DNA from: Basidiobolus meristosporus CBS 931.73
Lineage: Eukaryota; Basidiobolomycota; Basidiobolomycetes; Basidiobolales; Basidiobolaceae
DNA: 64,000 nt
Direction of reading: 5' to 3'
Assembly: GCA_002104905.1 (NCBI GenBank)
Contig: MCFE01000300.1
Coordinates: 36,523-100,522 of the forward strand
Positions 34,611 through 46,530 of this stretch are shown piece after piece. The translations under genes and the position numbers were made by a program. A model generated the notes under the pieces. The model was given only the letters and a program-made list of their open reading frames with translations, had not been told where the DNA came from and did not search any database. Position 1 is the first letter of the stretch. The number at the start of each line of letters is the position of its first letter.

Positions 34611-36538
34611 AATGGAGCACCTGCCAAATCATGATTGCTCAGGAGCATTCACAAGTACATGTCAGAGCAATTTGCTTTGAAAGCTGAAATCAACTTGGAA
34701 CCCACCAAATCAACTCCAGTCTCAACAGCTGATGGGAACTCTCACATAATCAACCCTATTACTCAGCCAGTAAGGATGACAATCAATGACTATGAAGAAG
34801 ATCTACAGGCCTATATATTTGGGAACTGCAAGTTTGACCTTGTACTTGGGAAAACCTGGCTATTTTGTCATAATCCATCAATCAACTGGAGAACCCATGC
34901 TACTCAGATACAGAAGGACAACAAGACCTACAAACTATTACCTGCCAGACTGGATTTTACTCGGTCAATTCCAGTGTGTGTGAAACAAGTGAACTTAGCA
35001 AGACACAGTTCTGTAGAGCACTAAGAAATGGCACCCAGATGTTCCTCATGGTCAGTATTACAGGAGGATTCCTCTACACCAGTACTCAAAAGGTCCAGAC
35101 TCTCTTGAAGGAATATTCAGATGTATTTCCAGATGAACTTGTATGGCCTACCACCAGTCAGAGATGTAGATCATGTCATTGACATAAGTGATAGCCCCCC
35201 AGTGAGTAAGACACCTTACAGAATGAGTCTATTGGAGTTGGAAAAGATGAAGAGACAAATAGATCAATTATTGGAGCAAGGATATATCAGCCCAGCAAGT
35301 CACCTTGGGGAGCACCAGTTCTTTTTGTGAAGAAGAAGGATGGAACTCTTAGGATGTGTATTGACTACAGAGCCCTCAGCTCAGTTACTGTGAAGAATAA
35401 GGGCCCCAAACCTTGGATTGATGAGCTTTTGGACCAGCTCAATGGAGCCACTATATTCAGCAAGATTGACCTCATGTCAGGATACAACCAGACTAGGGTG
35501 AAGCTAGAAGACATCCCTAAGACAGCATCCAGGACCAGATATGGACATTACAAGTACTTAGTCATGAGTTTTGGCCTCATCAATGCTCCTGCAACATTCA
35601 TGACACTGATGCAGACAATCTTCCAGGAGTACTTAAACAAGTTTGTGATAATCTACCTGGATGACATATTGATATACAGCAAGACAGAAGAGGATCACAT
35701 GGTGCATATTGAAAAGGTCTTGAAGAAGCTAAGAGAGAACAAGCTATATGGCAAGCTAGCCAAGTGTGAATTCTTCAAGGAACATGTTCAATACCTGGGA
35801 CACATAGTGACTAGCACAGGAGTGACCTTAGACCCTAAGAAGGTTGAAGTTATCAAGAACCTGAAGCAGCCCCATAGCATATCAGAACTCAGATCATTCC
35901 TTGGAATGGTTTCCTATTATTGGAGATTTGCCAAGTCCTTTGCAAGTATTGCAGCCCCTTTAACTGATATCCTCAAGAAAGACAACACCTATAAGTGGGA
36001 CATAGCTTGTGAGTATGCCTTTCAGACGCTCAAGAATGAACTTGCTAAACTACCAAGCTTAAGAATACCTGACTTCAGAAAAGAGTTTACTCTGTGTATG
36101 GATGCTTCAGATTATGCAATTGGTGGAGTATTGAGTCAAGAACACAAGTGAAAGGACTACCCTGTTGCCTTTGAATCCAAGAAACTGAACTCAGCAGAAC
36201 AAAACTACCTGGTGCATGAGAAGGAGATGCTTGCTATAATACACTGTTTGAAGACATGGAGATGCTATATTGAAGGAGTCAAATGCACTGCAAAGACTGA
36301 TCATGCCACCCTCAAGTATATATTTACTCAGAAGGTACTCTCTAGAAGAATGACAAGATGGAGTGAATACATTAAGCAATTTGACTTAGAGATTGTCTAC
36401 TGCCCTGGAAAAAACAACACAGTTGCTGATGCCTTATCAAGATTAGACAAGTTACACAACTCAACTTGGTGCATGAATCAGATTGGCCTAGCCTATTACC
36501 AAAGTACTTGGAGGACCAACCCATTCCTAATGAGGTAG
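34611..36538 (+). pseudogene. Gypsy Pol, first part: protease, reverse transcriptase, RNase H
   Basis: The protease region at 34635-35024 keeps FDLVLGKTWLFCHNPSINW, but the expected DTG/DSG site is not readable near 34630. Reverse transcriptase: 35121-35330 (KTPYRMSLLELEKMK), then a 274-codon open frame from 35327 with IDYRALSSVTVKN, FSKIDLMSGYNQ and the catalytic YLDD at 35654-35665. RNase H starts near 36100 (MDASDYAIGGVLSQ); an in-frame TGA at 36149 interrupts it, and it continues open from 36152 through YLVHEKEMLAIIHCL and VADALSRL to 36538. Order and motifs are those of Ty3/gypsy. The RT is the best preserved coding stretch of this family here. A MITE fragment follows at 36544. Confidence 0.92.
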
Positions 36539-36543
36539 ATGAT

Positions 36544-36699
36544 TCATCATAGGTGAAACGCAAGGTATGCTTTGCATAAAGATGCAGATCTATGTTTCAC
36601 ACTCTGTGGCCAAGTATAGGCTCACTTGACCTCTCTGGCACACTATGGTAGCATTTGGCACTCATGGCTCAATGTGGCACTATCCAAGAGAACAAGTCT
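36544..36699 (+). mobile_element. Foldback right-arm fragment inside gypsy pol
   Basis: 156 bases closely matching 51304-51458, the outer part of the right arm of the foldback at 50724, and ending at its terminus AACAAGTCT. The left part of the element is absent. Confidence 0.8.
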
Positions 36700-36714
36700 A
36701 CTATCCAGATGAAT

Positions 36715-38118
36715 TATATGATGAAGTAATACATTCAGCAATTTGACCTGGAGATTGTCTACTGCCCAGGGACAAATAATATGTTTGCTGACACCTTATC
36801 AAGACTAAAACAAGTTGCACAACTCAACCTGGTGCATAAGTCAGATTGGCACAGCTTATTACCCAAGTATTTGGAGGACAAAGTGATTCCTAGTGAGGTC
36901 AATGATGATATCAAAAAAACTGTCAGGGATAAAGCCAGCAAGTTTCTGATACAGGATGTAACATTCTACTAGATAGTTGATGGATGCCCTATTGACTATT
37001 TCCACTATGTTGCCTGCTTGGAGTTAATACACAAGCTACATAATGAATATGGACAATTCAGAATTGAAGGAACTTATAGCTCTGTGAAAGCAAGAGCATG
37101 GTGGCCCAGAATGAAACCAAATATTGAGAAGCTAGTGAAAACATGCCCAAGCTGCCAAATCAACTGAAGCCAACCACAGAGAATTGCTGAGCTCTTTCCC
37201 TTGCAGTCTGTAAGACTATTTAGAGATAGGGAATTGGCTTTGCTTGGAGACTGCTTGCTGCTAGGAAGTGCCATTGGTGGATCCTAGTAGCAATTGACCA
37301 TGCCACCAAGTGGTCAGTGGCTACAGCTGAACCAGCTGCCAATGAATAAGAAGTTGTACTTTTCATCCAACATGAGATCCTGATGAATTTTGGATGCCAT
37401 GTATAAATAGCATCTTATATTGGAGAGAACTTTCTTGCAAAACCTTGGAAGCCTATCAAAAATGCAGCAGTTCAAACATTTGAAAACTTTGATATACTAC
37501 TCTAAAACTGATGTTGTCACTGAGTGGCTTAATGGACTATTCTGAAAAATGTTGAGCAAGCATGCAAATTGCGTTTGGAGTAAATGGAGCAAGTATATTG
37601 ACTAATCACAGTTTGCCTGCAGAGTTAGGGTGCGCAGCACTACCCAACAATTACCAATTTACTTAGTGTATAGATGGGAACACAGGTTGCAGGAGATCTC
37701 ACACAGCCAAAACTCACTGCCAACATGAAGGATGAGCTCAGTCAGCATAGTAGAACCCTACAATTAGAAAAAGACCATCAGGAGGAACAGGCCAAGATCT
37801 CTAAAGGTGCAGAAAAGATGAAGCAGAGATCTGTTATGACATTAACACCAGAGGCTTTGAGAGATGGGGACTTTGTATTGCCTAGATGCAACACTTGGAA
37901 GATGTTTGTGCCAGAATGAACAGGACCATTCAAGATCATCTGAGAATGTCTGTTTGCAACTTACCAACTAATATACAAATAGGTGAATACCCAGGAAGAT
38001 TTAATTCCTGTAGACAGACTCAAGTATGCAAGATTTACTGACAGTGCTGAATCACCAAGACACTTGAATTACAAGAAAAGAAACTCAGGAGAATCCTCTC
38101 AGCATCAGTGGCAAAAAG
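36715..38118 (+). pseudogene. Gypsy Pol, second part: RNase H end and integrase
   Basis: 36715-36900 repeats the RNase H end already present at 36365-36543 (FDLEIVYCPGTNN and ADTLSRLKQV). Integrase follows: the HHCC zinc finger (LIHKLHNEYGQF at about 37020, and CPSC at 37144-37155), then ARAWWPRMKP between them. The catalytic core (37200-37650) is full of stops. The C-terminal part contains a GPF-type module (VPE-TGPFKII, about 37910-37940) and VDRLKYARF near 38010. No chromodomain is seen. A 63-codon frame at 36781 and an 81-codon frame at 37674 are pieces of this gene. Confidence 0.85.
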
Positions 38119-38200
38119 GGTTATGATCTACTTGCATGTCTAAGTTAGATCTGTTTTTAGTCATATCAATTAGTTATATATTAAGCCTAAGAGTATATCA
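38119..38200 (+). repeat. Gypsy 3' LTR, truncated
   Basis: The first 82 bases of the gypsy LTR (GGTTATGATCTAC... to GAGTATATCA), broken exactly where the CACTA-like terminus begins at 38201. Confidence 0.8.
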
Positions 38201-38228
38201 TCCTATAAAAGCTAATCTGGTCCTGCGG

Positions 38229-39018
38229 TATGGTGGTGTAGAAGTGCTCCTTGGAGAAGCTACCCAACTCAAGGTGTGTGAGGTGTCTGATGGGTACAAT
38301 AACCTCTGGGTCTAAACTGCTATTGTCTTTGTCAATATGTCACTGTGGTAAAAGCTCCTGCTTCTCTAGCTTCCTAGGTGCTCCAAGTGTCTCCAAAGGC
38401 TTCTGTGTGTCTTGTGCACTACCATGAAAAGCTCCTTGATGGCAGGTCTGAGTTGTAACTGTTGAAGGCAGGTTCAGTGATCAACTGCTATTCATTATGG
38501 GAGAAGTGTTACTGATAGAAGGGATGATTTATTGATGAGGTATTGACTTCCCTTAAATACGTTTCCTGGATGCCAAGTGATTACTAATGACAAGGTTCTA
38601 GAAAAATCCAGGCATCAGTGGAATCCTTGATGACATCACTATGAGCTAAAAATGCACTAAGAAGGACCTAGAAGATTCTTAAACGCACAGCACATCCAAC
38701 CAATCCTGGATCAATAGTCTGAGACCTGAAGCATAAAGATACCATATATAATATTCAAATGGTAGGGATGGTAACACAGATTTAGGACATGTGTCACAGG
38801 TACTTACTTAATGTAGATACATATACTGCTCACAAATATGAGCAACATGTGGGATAACTAATGCTAATAACTAATCAGGGTAAACATCATATGAGGATAA
38901 TACTAATAAAATGGCAAAAGAAGAATGGTATAGTACTGATAAGATAAAATATGGATAAGTGCATCATAGGAGCTATTAGAATAAACTTGTTTGTGGGAAG
39001 TATGTTTACCCTACCACA
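38229..39018 (+). repeat. LTR-Y solo LTR-like element, copy 2 (790 bp)
   Basis: Begins TATGGTGGTGTAG, ends CCTACCACA, flanked by GCGG (38225-38228) and GCAG (39019-39022). It is colinear with 21407-22210 over its full length. The CACTA sequence resumes directly after it (GTGGATCCAATCCAGATC). Confidence 0.82.
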
Positions 39019-39629
39019 GCAGGTGGATCCAATCCAGATCAGCCAGCAGGATCCAGTTTGGAGACCATCATAATGCTTGAAGCTTGGAATTAGTGACCCT
39101 CTTGACAATCTTATAATGGGATCATGAGAGCATTTCACTAATTTTACTACCAAATGAAATTATAAACTTAACAGGGTTTGATTGCTGCTGTAACAACAAT
39201 TACATGGCATTGTTGCAGTCTTAATGCACTCAGCAACTATTTTAAATGGATCTAAACAAGCAGTATATCCAATTGTCCTATATGGCAAGAAAACTTGACA
39301 CTATTTTGGCAGTCTCATTGCAAGTCTGTGATGGCATCATTAGGGCAGTATGTCAGCCTACAGCTAGTTCTGTATAATGCTACTCTAACAATATACCAAA
39401 TGGAATCTCCTTTTCCTACCTCCCCTTGTGCAATTCATATATTCCACTGTAGAATTACCCCACTTCAGTTGCTTACCCACTAATACCTTGGGTATTCCAC
39501 ATATAGTTTAAATAAAAAAACTGTGGTCTCCTGCTTACTAACCTCTACAAACACACACACTTGCCACAATAGCTGTACTTCTATCACCTCAACTTTACAG
39601 CATTTTAGTGTGATACTTGCAAAGTTGCC
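39019..39629 (-). other. 3' non-coding part of the CACTA transposase gene
   Basis: No gene on either strand. Parts are matched in the copies at 45540-45800 and 51480-52110 (for example the CAGCCTACAGCTAGTTCTG block at 39357), so it belongs to the element. Confidence 0.5.
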
Positions 39630-41880
39630 TTACACCTTGTACTGCTGGTAACGTATACATCTTGCAAACAAATGCTTGGCTGCCGCCACCTTTGCCATGA
39701 GTACCTCCTCAATATCCACAACAAACTTTTTCATATTTAGCCAATATATTCCTTCTCCCTGTTCAATCCTAGTCCCTCTTATAGGTGCAATCTGGCTCTT
39801 ATTTGTGTTGATTCTGTGTTGAATGGTGTAGAAGTTGGCTTGTGGCCAAGAGAAATATCTCATACCTTGGTAAAGTATTCCTGACAAAAGTTAGTTGTTT
39901 GATGTACCCAACCCAATTTTGCACTACTTAACTGATTACCCATGCATTGGGGCTGTTTAGCTTCTTAATGCAATAGGCATAGGTGTCTCCATGTGTGCAT
40001 CTGTCCTCAGTACTTTCAGACTCTTCCTTGCTGTCCTCCATGTGCCAACTTGATACATTTATGACAGACCTGAAGGTAGTATTCTTGATGAGATTGGGAT
40101 ATGTTAGTACCTGCAGCTTGACTCCTCTTCCTATCTCCCCACATATCTGCTCCATAGAAAACTCCCAAAATGTGAAGCAAGGCCCAGTATTCTCCACATA
40201 CCAAGCAAGATGGAGTAGAGAATGGATACAGTAGTGGCAGATACATACATGTTCAGCTTTATGCTGGTAGTATAGCCACCCAAATCCCATTACAAACTCC
40301 TTGCACAACAGCTGTAAGTGTGTTAAGTTGGCATTGGTGATCTGCTTTTGGATAAGTATTCCTACAATGTTCACAAATGACTCCCAATGTTTCTAATGTA
40401 CTCTTAGTAGGAATGGCTTCAGAATGCCTCTTGAATAAACAGATATCCATTTCATCCAGTCTGTGCATTTTTATTGTTGCATATGCATATGAATATTGAT
40501 TGGAGCCGGTAAGAAGTACTTTGGGTAGCAGATACCCTTTGATATCTTGCCAAATCTTCCAAATCTTCTGGTATCTCAAAGGGCGCATTTGGCTTGAAAT
40601 GCTCCATGTACAACTTGGTCATCATTATAGGGATATTATTGAGAAGCAATTGCATTGCTTCCAGTGGAAAGCTTTTGATCCAATAGATACACTATATGTT
40701 AAGTATCTCTGGTTTCCAATTGATTCTGTATTCTGGCCTATTGCTTATAGCTTGCCAACTTTGCTGCAATTACATGCAGACTTTGGTATGTTCTCTCTGT
40801 GAGAAGAAAACTTTCCTAGTATTGATGTTTGGGTAATGGTAATGTGTTTCAGTTATGGAGTAAGTCCCCTGGATTTCACACATTTGGCAGCAATACAGTC
40901 CATTGTGTCCAGAAAAGCTGGTTATCTTGCTGATGGCTGTGGTATCTCCAATGCAGATAACAATATATTCTTTTACATGATTGCCATTTGCTGTTGTACC
41001 ACTGGAAAGCATATAAAAATCATCCAGCAATAAATACAGGTAGCTGTCCTGGTTGGATGGTGATTTAGGCTCAGATATCAGTGAGACTACCATTAGATTT
41101 TTGCTCTGATACTGTAGATTTAGGTTAATGAGAATCAGTGGCCAGCCGGATATGCTGGTAGGGTACTTGTATAATAAGAATTCATAAAGTGCTAAGGCAA
41201 TGGCATGGCCATACATACCTTCAAAGTAGCCCTTGCTTCTCAGCTGTTGGTAATGTTTGCCATCAAGTATATTGGATATGTTTGTGCTTGATTGATTTTG
41301 AGTGAGGTACTCTATCACTCTGTATATTTGTTGGACTGCATGAGCTTCTTTAGACAGGGTATAACCAGAATATATTTGGAGTGTGAACAATGCTTTCCTC
41401 AATGGTGGTGTATTACTGACAACTTGGACATGTTGCATGCAACTGTTAACATATGCTGGAATCAGGATAGTCTCTGGTAAATATATTGCCAGCTGCATGA
41501 CAGTTGTCTGCCTGTACCATGTACATGATAAGTTGCATCCCAGAATGATTTTGGCCAGAAGTAGTAATAAGTCCTCTAAGTCCCCATTACTGATATTAGT
41601 GGAAATGAGCCACCTCTGTAATCACATCCTTACTCCATTCACCAGTAGATGGATTACTGGGCTTACTTGACTCCATGAAGTATCCCTTGCAATTATTTCA
41701 ATGGGTGTTATCTTATTGCATATTGGAACTTGACCAGGCTCATGTGTGGTACTGTTGATAGTGGAGATATACTCACAACTCATCAGTGAGGCTTCTTTGT
41801 CAGAGCTGTCACTCTGAGTGCTAAACTCAGAAGGCTAAGGTGAGCCTGATGGCATCACAAATGCACCTGACTCAGTTGTG
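39630..41880 (-). pseudogene. CACTA transposase, Tnp2-like
   Basis: Read leftward from about 41880. The clearest frame, 41498-40770, carries the Tnp2 family pattern: WPLILINLNLQYQSKNLMVV, then EPKSPSNQDSYLYLLLDDF, then CIGDTTAISKITSFSGHNG followed by CCQMCEIQG. In the family these are the N-R-x-N, GPK-P, PL-DEL, D-PA-K and C-x2-C blocks. It would bind and cut the element ends. Downstream frames at 40655-40259 (HFKPNAPFEIPEDL and FKRHSEAIPTKST), 40374-39928 and 39887-39630 (YWLNMKKFVVDIEEVLMAKV) are its C-terminal parts, separated by stops and frameshifts. The N-terminal leader (41880-41500) is frameshifted. The last part is also present at 50511-50720. Confidence 0.78.
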
Positions 41881-42345
41881 CAAGGTGACAAAAATGGCCA
41901 GGTGCTAATATAGAAGTATCAACTGGCTGGCAAGATAATAGTGATACAGTAGTACTGATGAATGGTCAAATATGACTTGTGTGGCAAAACACTGGCTGTG
42001 ATCCTTGTAATACTTTCTATGCTGACTGCATGCTTCATGGCTGAGAAGCTTGCTACAATAGCCACATGGACTTTTTCATCTTCTCTTATGGCATTGAATC
42101 AAAGCAGTCTTGTCCATGGGGTAAACAGTCTGACCTTCAATAATGTAACGCTGTCATATTACTCTCTGGTCAATGCTCATGTGAGTTTAGGACAGTCTTA
42201 TATTTGAGATATTGCACCTACATGAATCTTAGATTCAAGAAAAACCTACCATAGTAAGCATTATAAATAAAGTTGCGGCTCCACATACACATGTATGTGT
42301 AAAACTATTTTCTCTTTGGTTTGGCTCACTTCCATGTATATGCAG
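41881..42345. promoter_or_regulatory. Divergent region between CACTA transposase and ORF2
   Basis: About 460 bases separate the two outward-reading genes. Similar sequence occurs between the divergent remnants at 5020-5250 and 9180-9460. It should hold both promoters; no individual element is assigned. Confidence 0.45.
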
Positions 42346-44515
42346 CCAAAAAATAAAGTAAAATTGTCTGGTTCTCAACTAAACCCTACTGCTGATGGCG
42401 GCAGAAGAACAGTTGGACAACAGCTTGCTTTGACATTCAGTGTAATAAGCAGGGCTACATCCAAAAAAGACCACATTGACAGTGTGCCCACTGAAGGTAA
42501 TTATGCAGACTCCTCAGGCTCTCAGTCAAGTAGGCAATTGAGCACTTCTGTGGTGTTGCAAGCTGACCATTATTCTCAGGAAGATGAGAATGTAGCAAAT
42601 GCAGTACCCTCAGCTGAAGACCAGCAAGTGTCTTACCTAACATCACCACCACCCATATTAGCAAGTATATTGTCAGCACATACCAAAGCATTAAAGAGCA
42701 ATTAGGTGCAGTGGCTGATTGAATTAATGCAATGGTCCAGAGAAATCAGGAAATAGTCCAGAAACAGGATGAGAAGATAATACATGTAGAGCAATCAATA
42801 TCCCAGGTAGAGAAAGCAGTATCTTTGCTGCAAAGAAGGAACTCAAGTAGCTCAATGTCACAGTCAAGAATTGAGCCATATCTTGATGTAAAAGCAAGGA
42901 ACATTCTACAGTCTTTGAAGCACAACTACAGTGCCCAAAGATAAAGCCCACAGAAAAATCTATTGCTGCATGGGAGGGAGACAATGTGCCACTTATACCA
43001 AAGCCTAAAAATCAAAAGACAGTGAAGATTGGTGAAGCCATTGAGTGCAATAATGAAGAGTGGGCTGATATTCAGGAGGCCATCAGGAGTCTAGCGCACC
43101 ATCACCTTAAGGCTGGCATATCATGGGTCCATCAGGAACCCAAGGCCAAGCAGTATGAACTTGACTTGTTCCATGAGCATTATCCTGGATTCAAACAGGC
43201 AAACGGATTTTGGGCCAGCATTGGTATGCTAAGAAAGTATCTTAAGAATAGCAGAAACTATCAAAGGCCAAATAACAAGGGTGCCATGGCTAAAACTATC
43301 AGCTTCCTCAAGAGCCCTTTACAAGCAGGGCCAAAAGCTCCAAACATGTGTCAATGAGATGTCAGGCAGCTGGAGGAGTGCCAACAAGGGACAAGCAGGC
43401 AGACATGGATGCACAGCACAACATTTTTTAAGGAAAAGTGTAGTACCACTTGATTTCTGGCTGGTGTTCTGCTGGTAATCTGCTGGTGTTCTGCTGGTGT
43501 TCTGATGGTATTTTGCTGGTATGCTGCTGATATTTTTGGCTCAAAATTTCAAATGCAGCTCTTAATAGAAGTAATGGGCAGCTAATTACAAAGCTTGGCA
43601 TGGATGCTTGCTGGCCTAGTCTCCTCCTGCAGAATCAGTTTGCTTGCCTGCCCACCAGCTAGCAACAAAGATATTGAGAGTTATCAATTTGGAGAGACTT
43701 GGATTTCAGCTGATATTATGATGGTATTTTACTGGCCTTTTCTTCTTTTTTCAGGGTACAAGAAGCACTCAGGCAATGTAGCATTGAAAGACCAGGTAAT
43801 AATCAAGGAAAAGGTAAAGGAAGAGTTTCTACCCAAGCCTGAGACAATGAAGCATGCAGAAAATACTGCAGCTCTTGCTAATTAATGCTGCAGGCCTGGA
43901 ACAGACTGAATCCCATCATAGCCAAGAAGAATTACCAACCAGAAAACAGCTCTTTTCATATGAGTTGTAAGTGCAGCCATTTGAGCTACACTCCAGCAAG
44001 GTAGATGAGTTTGCAGAAAATGCAATTGGTGTATCACAGCCTCCATATCCTCCACTGTTGAGAGAGTGGATATCCCACCAACAGACAAGTCTACACTGTC
44101 AACAACTCAAAAGATTATCACAATGCCTTCAGTGGAACTTTGGAACATTAATAGGCACAACAAGAGGCTGCAGCACTTCTTCATGGGCAGTACTCAAGAA
44201 AACTCACTTGAATATTGCAAGTATTTATTGCAAAGACTGGCAGATGAGGTGATAGACCTTGCCATGCTGACTGAAGACCAGGACATGTGGGAACCAGTGA
44301 ATGAACATTGGCATAAAGCTGTTGGGTTCCCACCAAAGTTATGGAAACAGAGCATTACAACAGAAATACTTATTATGTGGTGGATTTTAATGGAGTTACT
44401 TGCTGAGTGTGGGGCTGGGCTTTATGTTAGTTTAAGGTGTATGGACTTGAATAGGTCAATAAAATTGGCAATTGAGTTTCAATTGAAGTTTCAACGGAAA
44501 TATATCAATTTCTAG
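42346..44515 (+). pseudogene. CACTA ORF2: unrecognised accessory protein
   Basis: I do not recognise the family. The start is near 42340-42346 (MYMQPKNKVKLSG). Parts: a Ser/Thr-rich N-terminus to 42690; a one-base deletion and then a coiled-coil-like segment (42732-42850, NQEIVQKQDEKIIHVEQ); a compact middle domain (42986-43270) with EEWADIQEAIRSLAHHH, WVHQEPKAKQYELDLFHEHY and FWASIGMLRKYL; a variable basic part broken by MITE2 at 43447; and a C-terminal domain (about 44130-44515) with LADEVIDLAMLTEDQ, NEHWHKAVGF and WWILMELLAECG. The middle and C-terminal parts recur in other copies (47095-46540 minus, 52165-52630). By position it is the counterpart of TnpA-type DNA-binding proteins of plant CACTA elements, which is inference. 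Confidence 0.6.
43447..43756 (+). mobile_element. MITE2 copy in CACTA ORF2 (310 bp)
   Basis: Non-coding repeat containing imperfect CTGGTGTTCTGCTGGT repeats, flanked by TAC on both sides (43444-43446 and 43757-43759). It matches the reverse complement of 57188-57508. It ends TTTTTTCAGGG, equivalent to the CCCTAAGAAAAA terminus of the other copy. The homologous ORF2 piece at 46720-46780 has no insert, giving the empty site. Confidence 0.8.
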
Positions 44516-44756
44516 GCATGAAATGTAAGAGAAATGGTTGAGTCAGGAAGTTAGGAGTGTGAAAAAGAGGCAATGGCCAATCAATGTATACAAACATAGG
44601 AGGTAATCAAGTGTCCAGAATCAAAAAGTGAGCAAATTGGTAGGGAACCAATCAAAAGCCACTTATATATTGTGGTGATGAAAATTCTGACCAAGTTTTT
44701 TGTGAAATCTGTGGTGCAATTATTTTTCAATGGTCTCTACATAGTGTCCTGATGGG

Positions 44757-46530
44757 TTCAATACCTCTTAGTCTTGGGACTTTGAATCTGTGACAGCTGT
44801 TTGATGGGATCTTCACAATAATTTCTCATAGGGTCAAGAAAATATACTTGAATAATGAAAGAATTTGTTGCAATGGCTGGCATATAAAGTAATAGGCCTT
44901 GCAGTGATGGCTGAAGACCATGATATATGGGAGCCAGTGACTAAGAAATGGCAAAATACTGTAGAATATCTGCTAAAGGCTAGGTAGACTGCCATAGGGT
45001 TCCTGTTGAAGTTATGAAAAAAGGGCTTAGAGTTACTTGTTATAGATGAGGTTGGGCAAAATGCAGGTGTTGGGTATATGGACTTAGATATATCATTTTA
45101 ATCTGTAATTCAGCTGTCACAGAGGATTTGATACATATGAACCAATTTCTTTGTATGGAAAGCTAGACCTTCTATTGCATTTGGAAGTAAGGAGCATGAA
45201 AAAAATGCAATAGCCAATAGGGGTATACAGACAAAAGAAGAGATTGAGTTTCTGGAATCAGAATGTGACATAATGAACAGAGAACCAATCTAAAGCCACT
45301 GAGGAATAGATGTGAAGAGATTTTTGACCAGGTTTTTTGTGGAATCTAAGGTACAACTCTTTAGTGGTTTGTGCACAGTGTTTCAATTACATCACTATCT
45401 TCTACTCATGGGATTTGGACCATGCAATGGCCTTTTGATATGCTCATTCCTTTATTTCTCAGAGGGATGTGTTTGCCATATATAGGGAAAACTTGATGAT
45501 GCTTTGTCAGCCTTTATGTGGGGCTTGGTTGGCCAGATCATGGAAGTATAGCAGCCTACAGCTAGTAATTAGAATGCCACCATATCAGCTTACTGTATGA
45601 TATTTCATTTTCTATTGCCCTATATGACATTTATACGTTCCAATATAGAATTATATCTCTTTAGCTGCTTACTCACTACTATCATGGGTATTCTTTATAA
45701 CCAATATAATAAAAGAATCTATGGTCTGATGCTGCCAGACAACTACATATGGTAACACTTGCAGCAACTAATGCCATATTGTAATCATAACTTTATAGCG
45801 TTTCAGAGTGATACTTCTAAGATACCATATTCCTTGTGTCACTGGCAGCATATGTATCCCGCAAACACTTGCTGGTTGTCACTGCTTTTGACAAGATCAC
45901 CTCTTGAATATATTCAGAGAATCTTTTATTGACCAAAATATTCCTTGCTCCTACTTGACACTAGTTCTCTTGAAGATGTATTTTGCCTATGATCTGCTGC
46001 TTAAATGTTTAAGGTAAATCACTTTTTAGTTGAATCAGCCTGTTTTAAGTATATTGTATCAGTAAATCAGTATTGTCTATTAATTCAGTAGTTCAGTCAG
46101 CAGATGAAATAGCAGACCCTTATCAGAGTGAAATAGGTGTATTAAGTAAGCTCTGACAAGATGATGATGCTAGAATTAAATGAGTCTTCAGCAACAACTC
46201 ACATAAGGTAACACAATTAGTCAGCAATCAATCTGGCACAGTGTTTATAAGGAGCTGCTGGAGCCTCAGTAAAGATCAGTTCAAGTTTCAGTGAGTGCAA
46301 TACTAGCTAAATACTCTATTACTCTGCAACTCTTGTATCAAGACTTGTAACACCTTATTCAACTGAATGTCCATGCATTAGAGCTGCTTGGATTCTTAGC
46401 ATGGAAGGCATGGGTGCCTCCAGGTACCCATTTGAACTCAGTAGCTTTCAACTGGTGCTAGTATCCTTTATAGACAAGCTGCCTTTCTCTGCAAGCTCCT
46501 CTACATGACAGGAATGTAGCTTAATTGGCT
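44757..46530. mobile_element. Second CACTA-like copy, partial
   Basis: 44820-45380 repeats the ORF2 C-terminal region and its 3' flank (compare 44190-44756), strongly decayed. 45540-45983 and 46353-46530 repeat the transposase C-terminal and 3' region (compare 39350-40080), minus strand. A gypsy solo LTR (45984-46352) interrupts it, with about 130 bases of transposon lost at the insertion. No open frames of note. Confidence 0.65.
45984..46352 (+). repeat. Solo gypsy (Gyp1) LTR, 369 bp
   Basis: Full-length match to the LTR at 33238, from TGCCTATGATCTGC to ACTTGTAACA. There is no internal region on either side. Confidence 0.82.

Larger units (their letters stand above)
38201..44756. mobile_element. 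CACTA-like DNA transposon, main copy (two divergent genes)
   Basis: The Tnp2-like transposase lies on the minus strand and ORF2 on the plus strand. The left terminus TCCTATAAAAGC corresponds to CACTATGAAGG, the sequence read inward from 52159 in the copy at 50511-52159. Both copies break exactly there, which supports a real end beginning CACTA. A candidate right end is 44747-44756 (read inward CACTATGTAG), but similarity between the tandem copies continues past it, so that end is uncertain. Inserts are LTR-Y (38229-39018) and MITE2 (43447-43756). Without them the element is about 5.4 kb. Confidence 0.7.

Noticed and set aside
37910-38118. Chromodomain at the gypsy integrase C-terminus
   Set aside because: Only a GPF-type module and a short tail are readable; no chromodomain pattern was found.
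36538-38118. Envelope gene or third ORF in the gypsy element
   Set aside because: All coding remnants after RNase H belong to integrase; nothing like an envelope frame is present.
40836-41670. Plus-strand frames of 62-95 codons
   Set aside because: They are shadows of the minus-strand Tnp2 transposase, which carries the family motifs.
43447-43756. Possible intron in ORF2 (pyrimidine tract and CAG at 43741-43754)
   Set aside because: The segment is a dispersed repeat with 3-base duplications, and the homologous ORF2 piece near 46750 has no insert. It is a MITE, although its end could by chance act as a splice acceptor.
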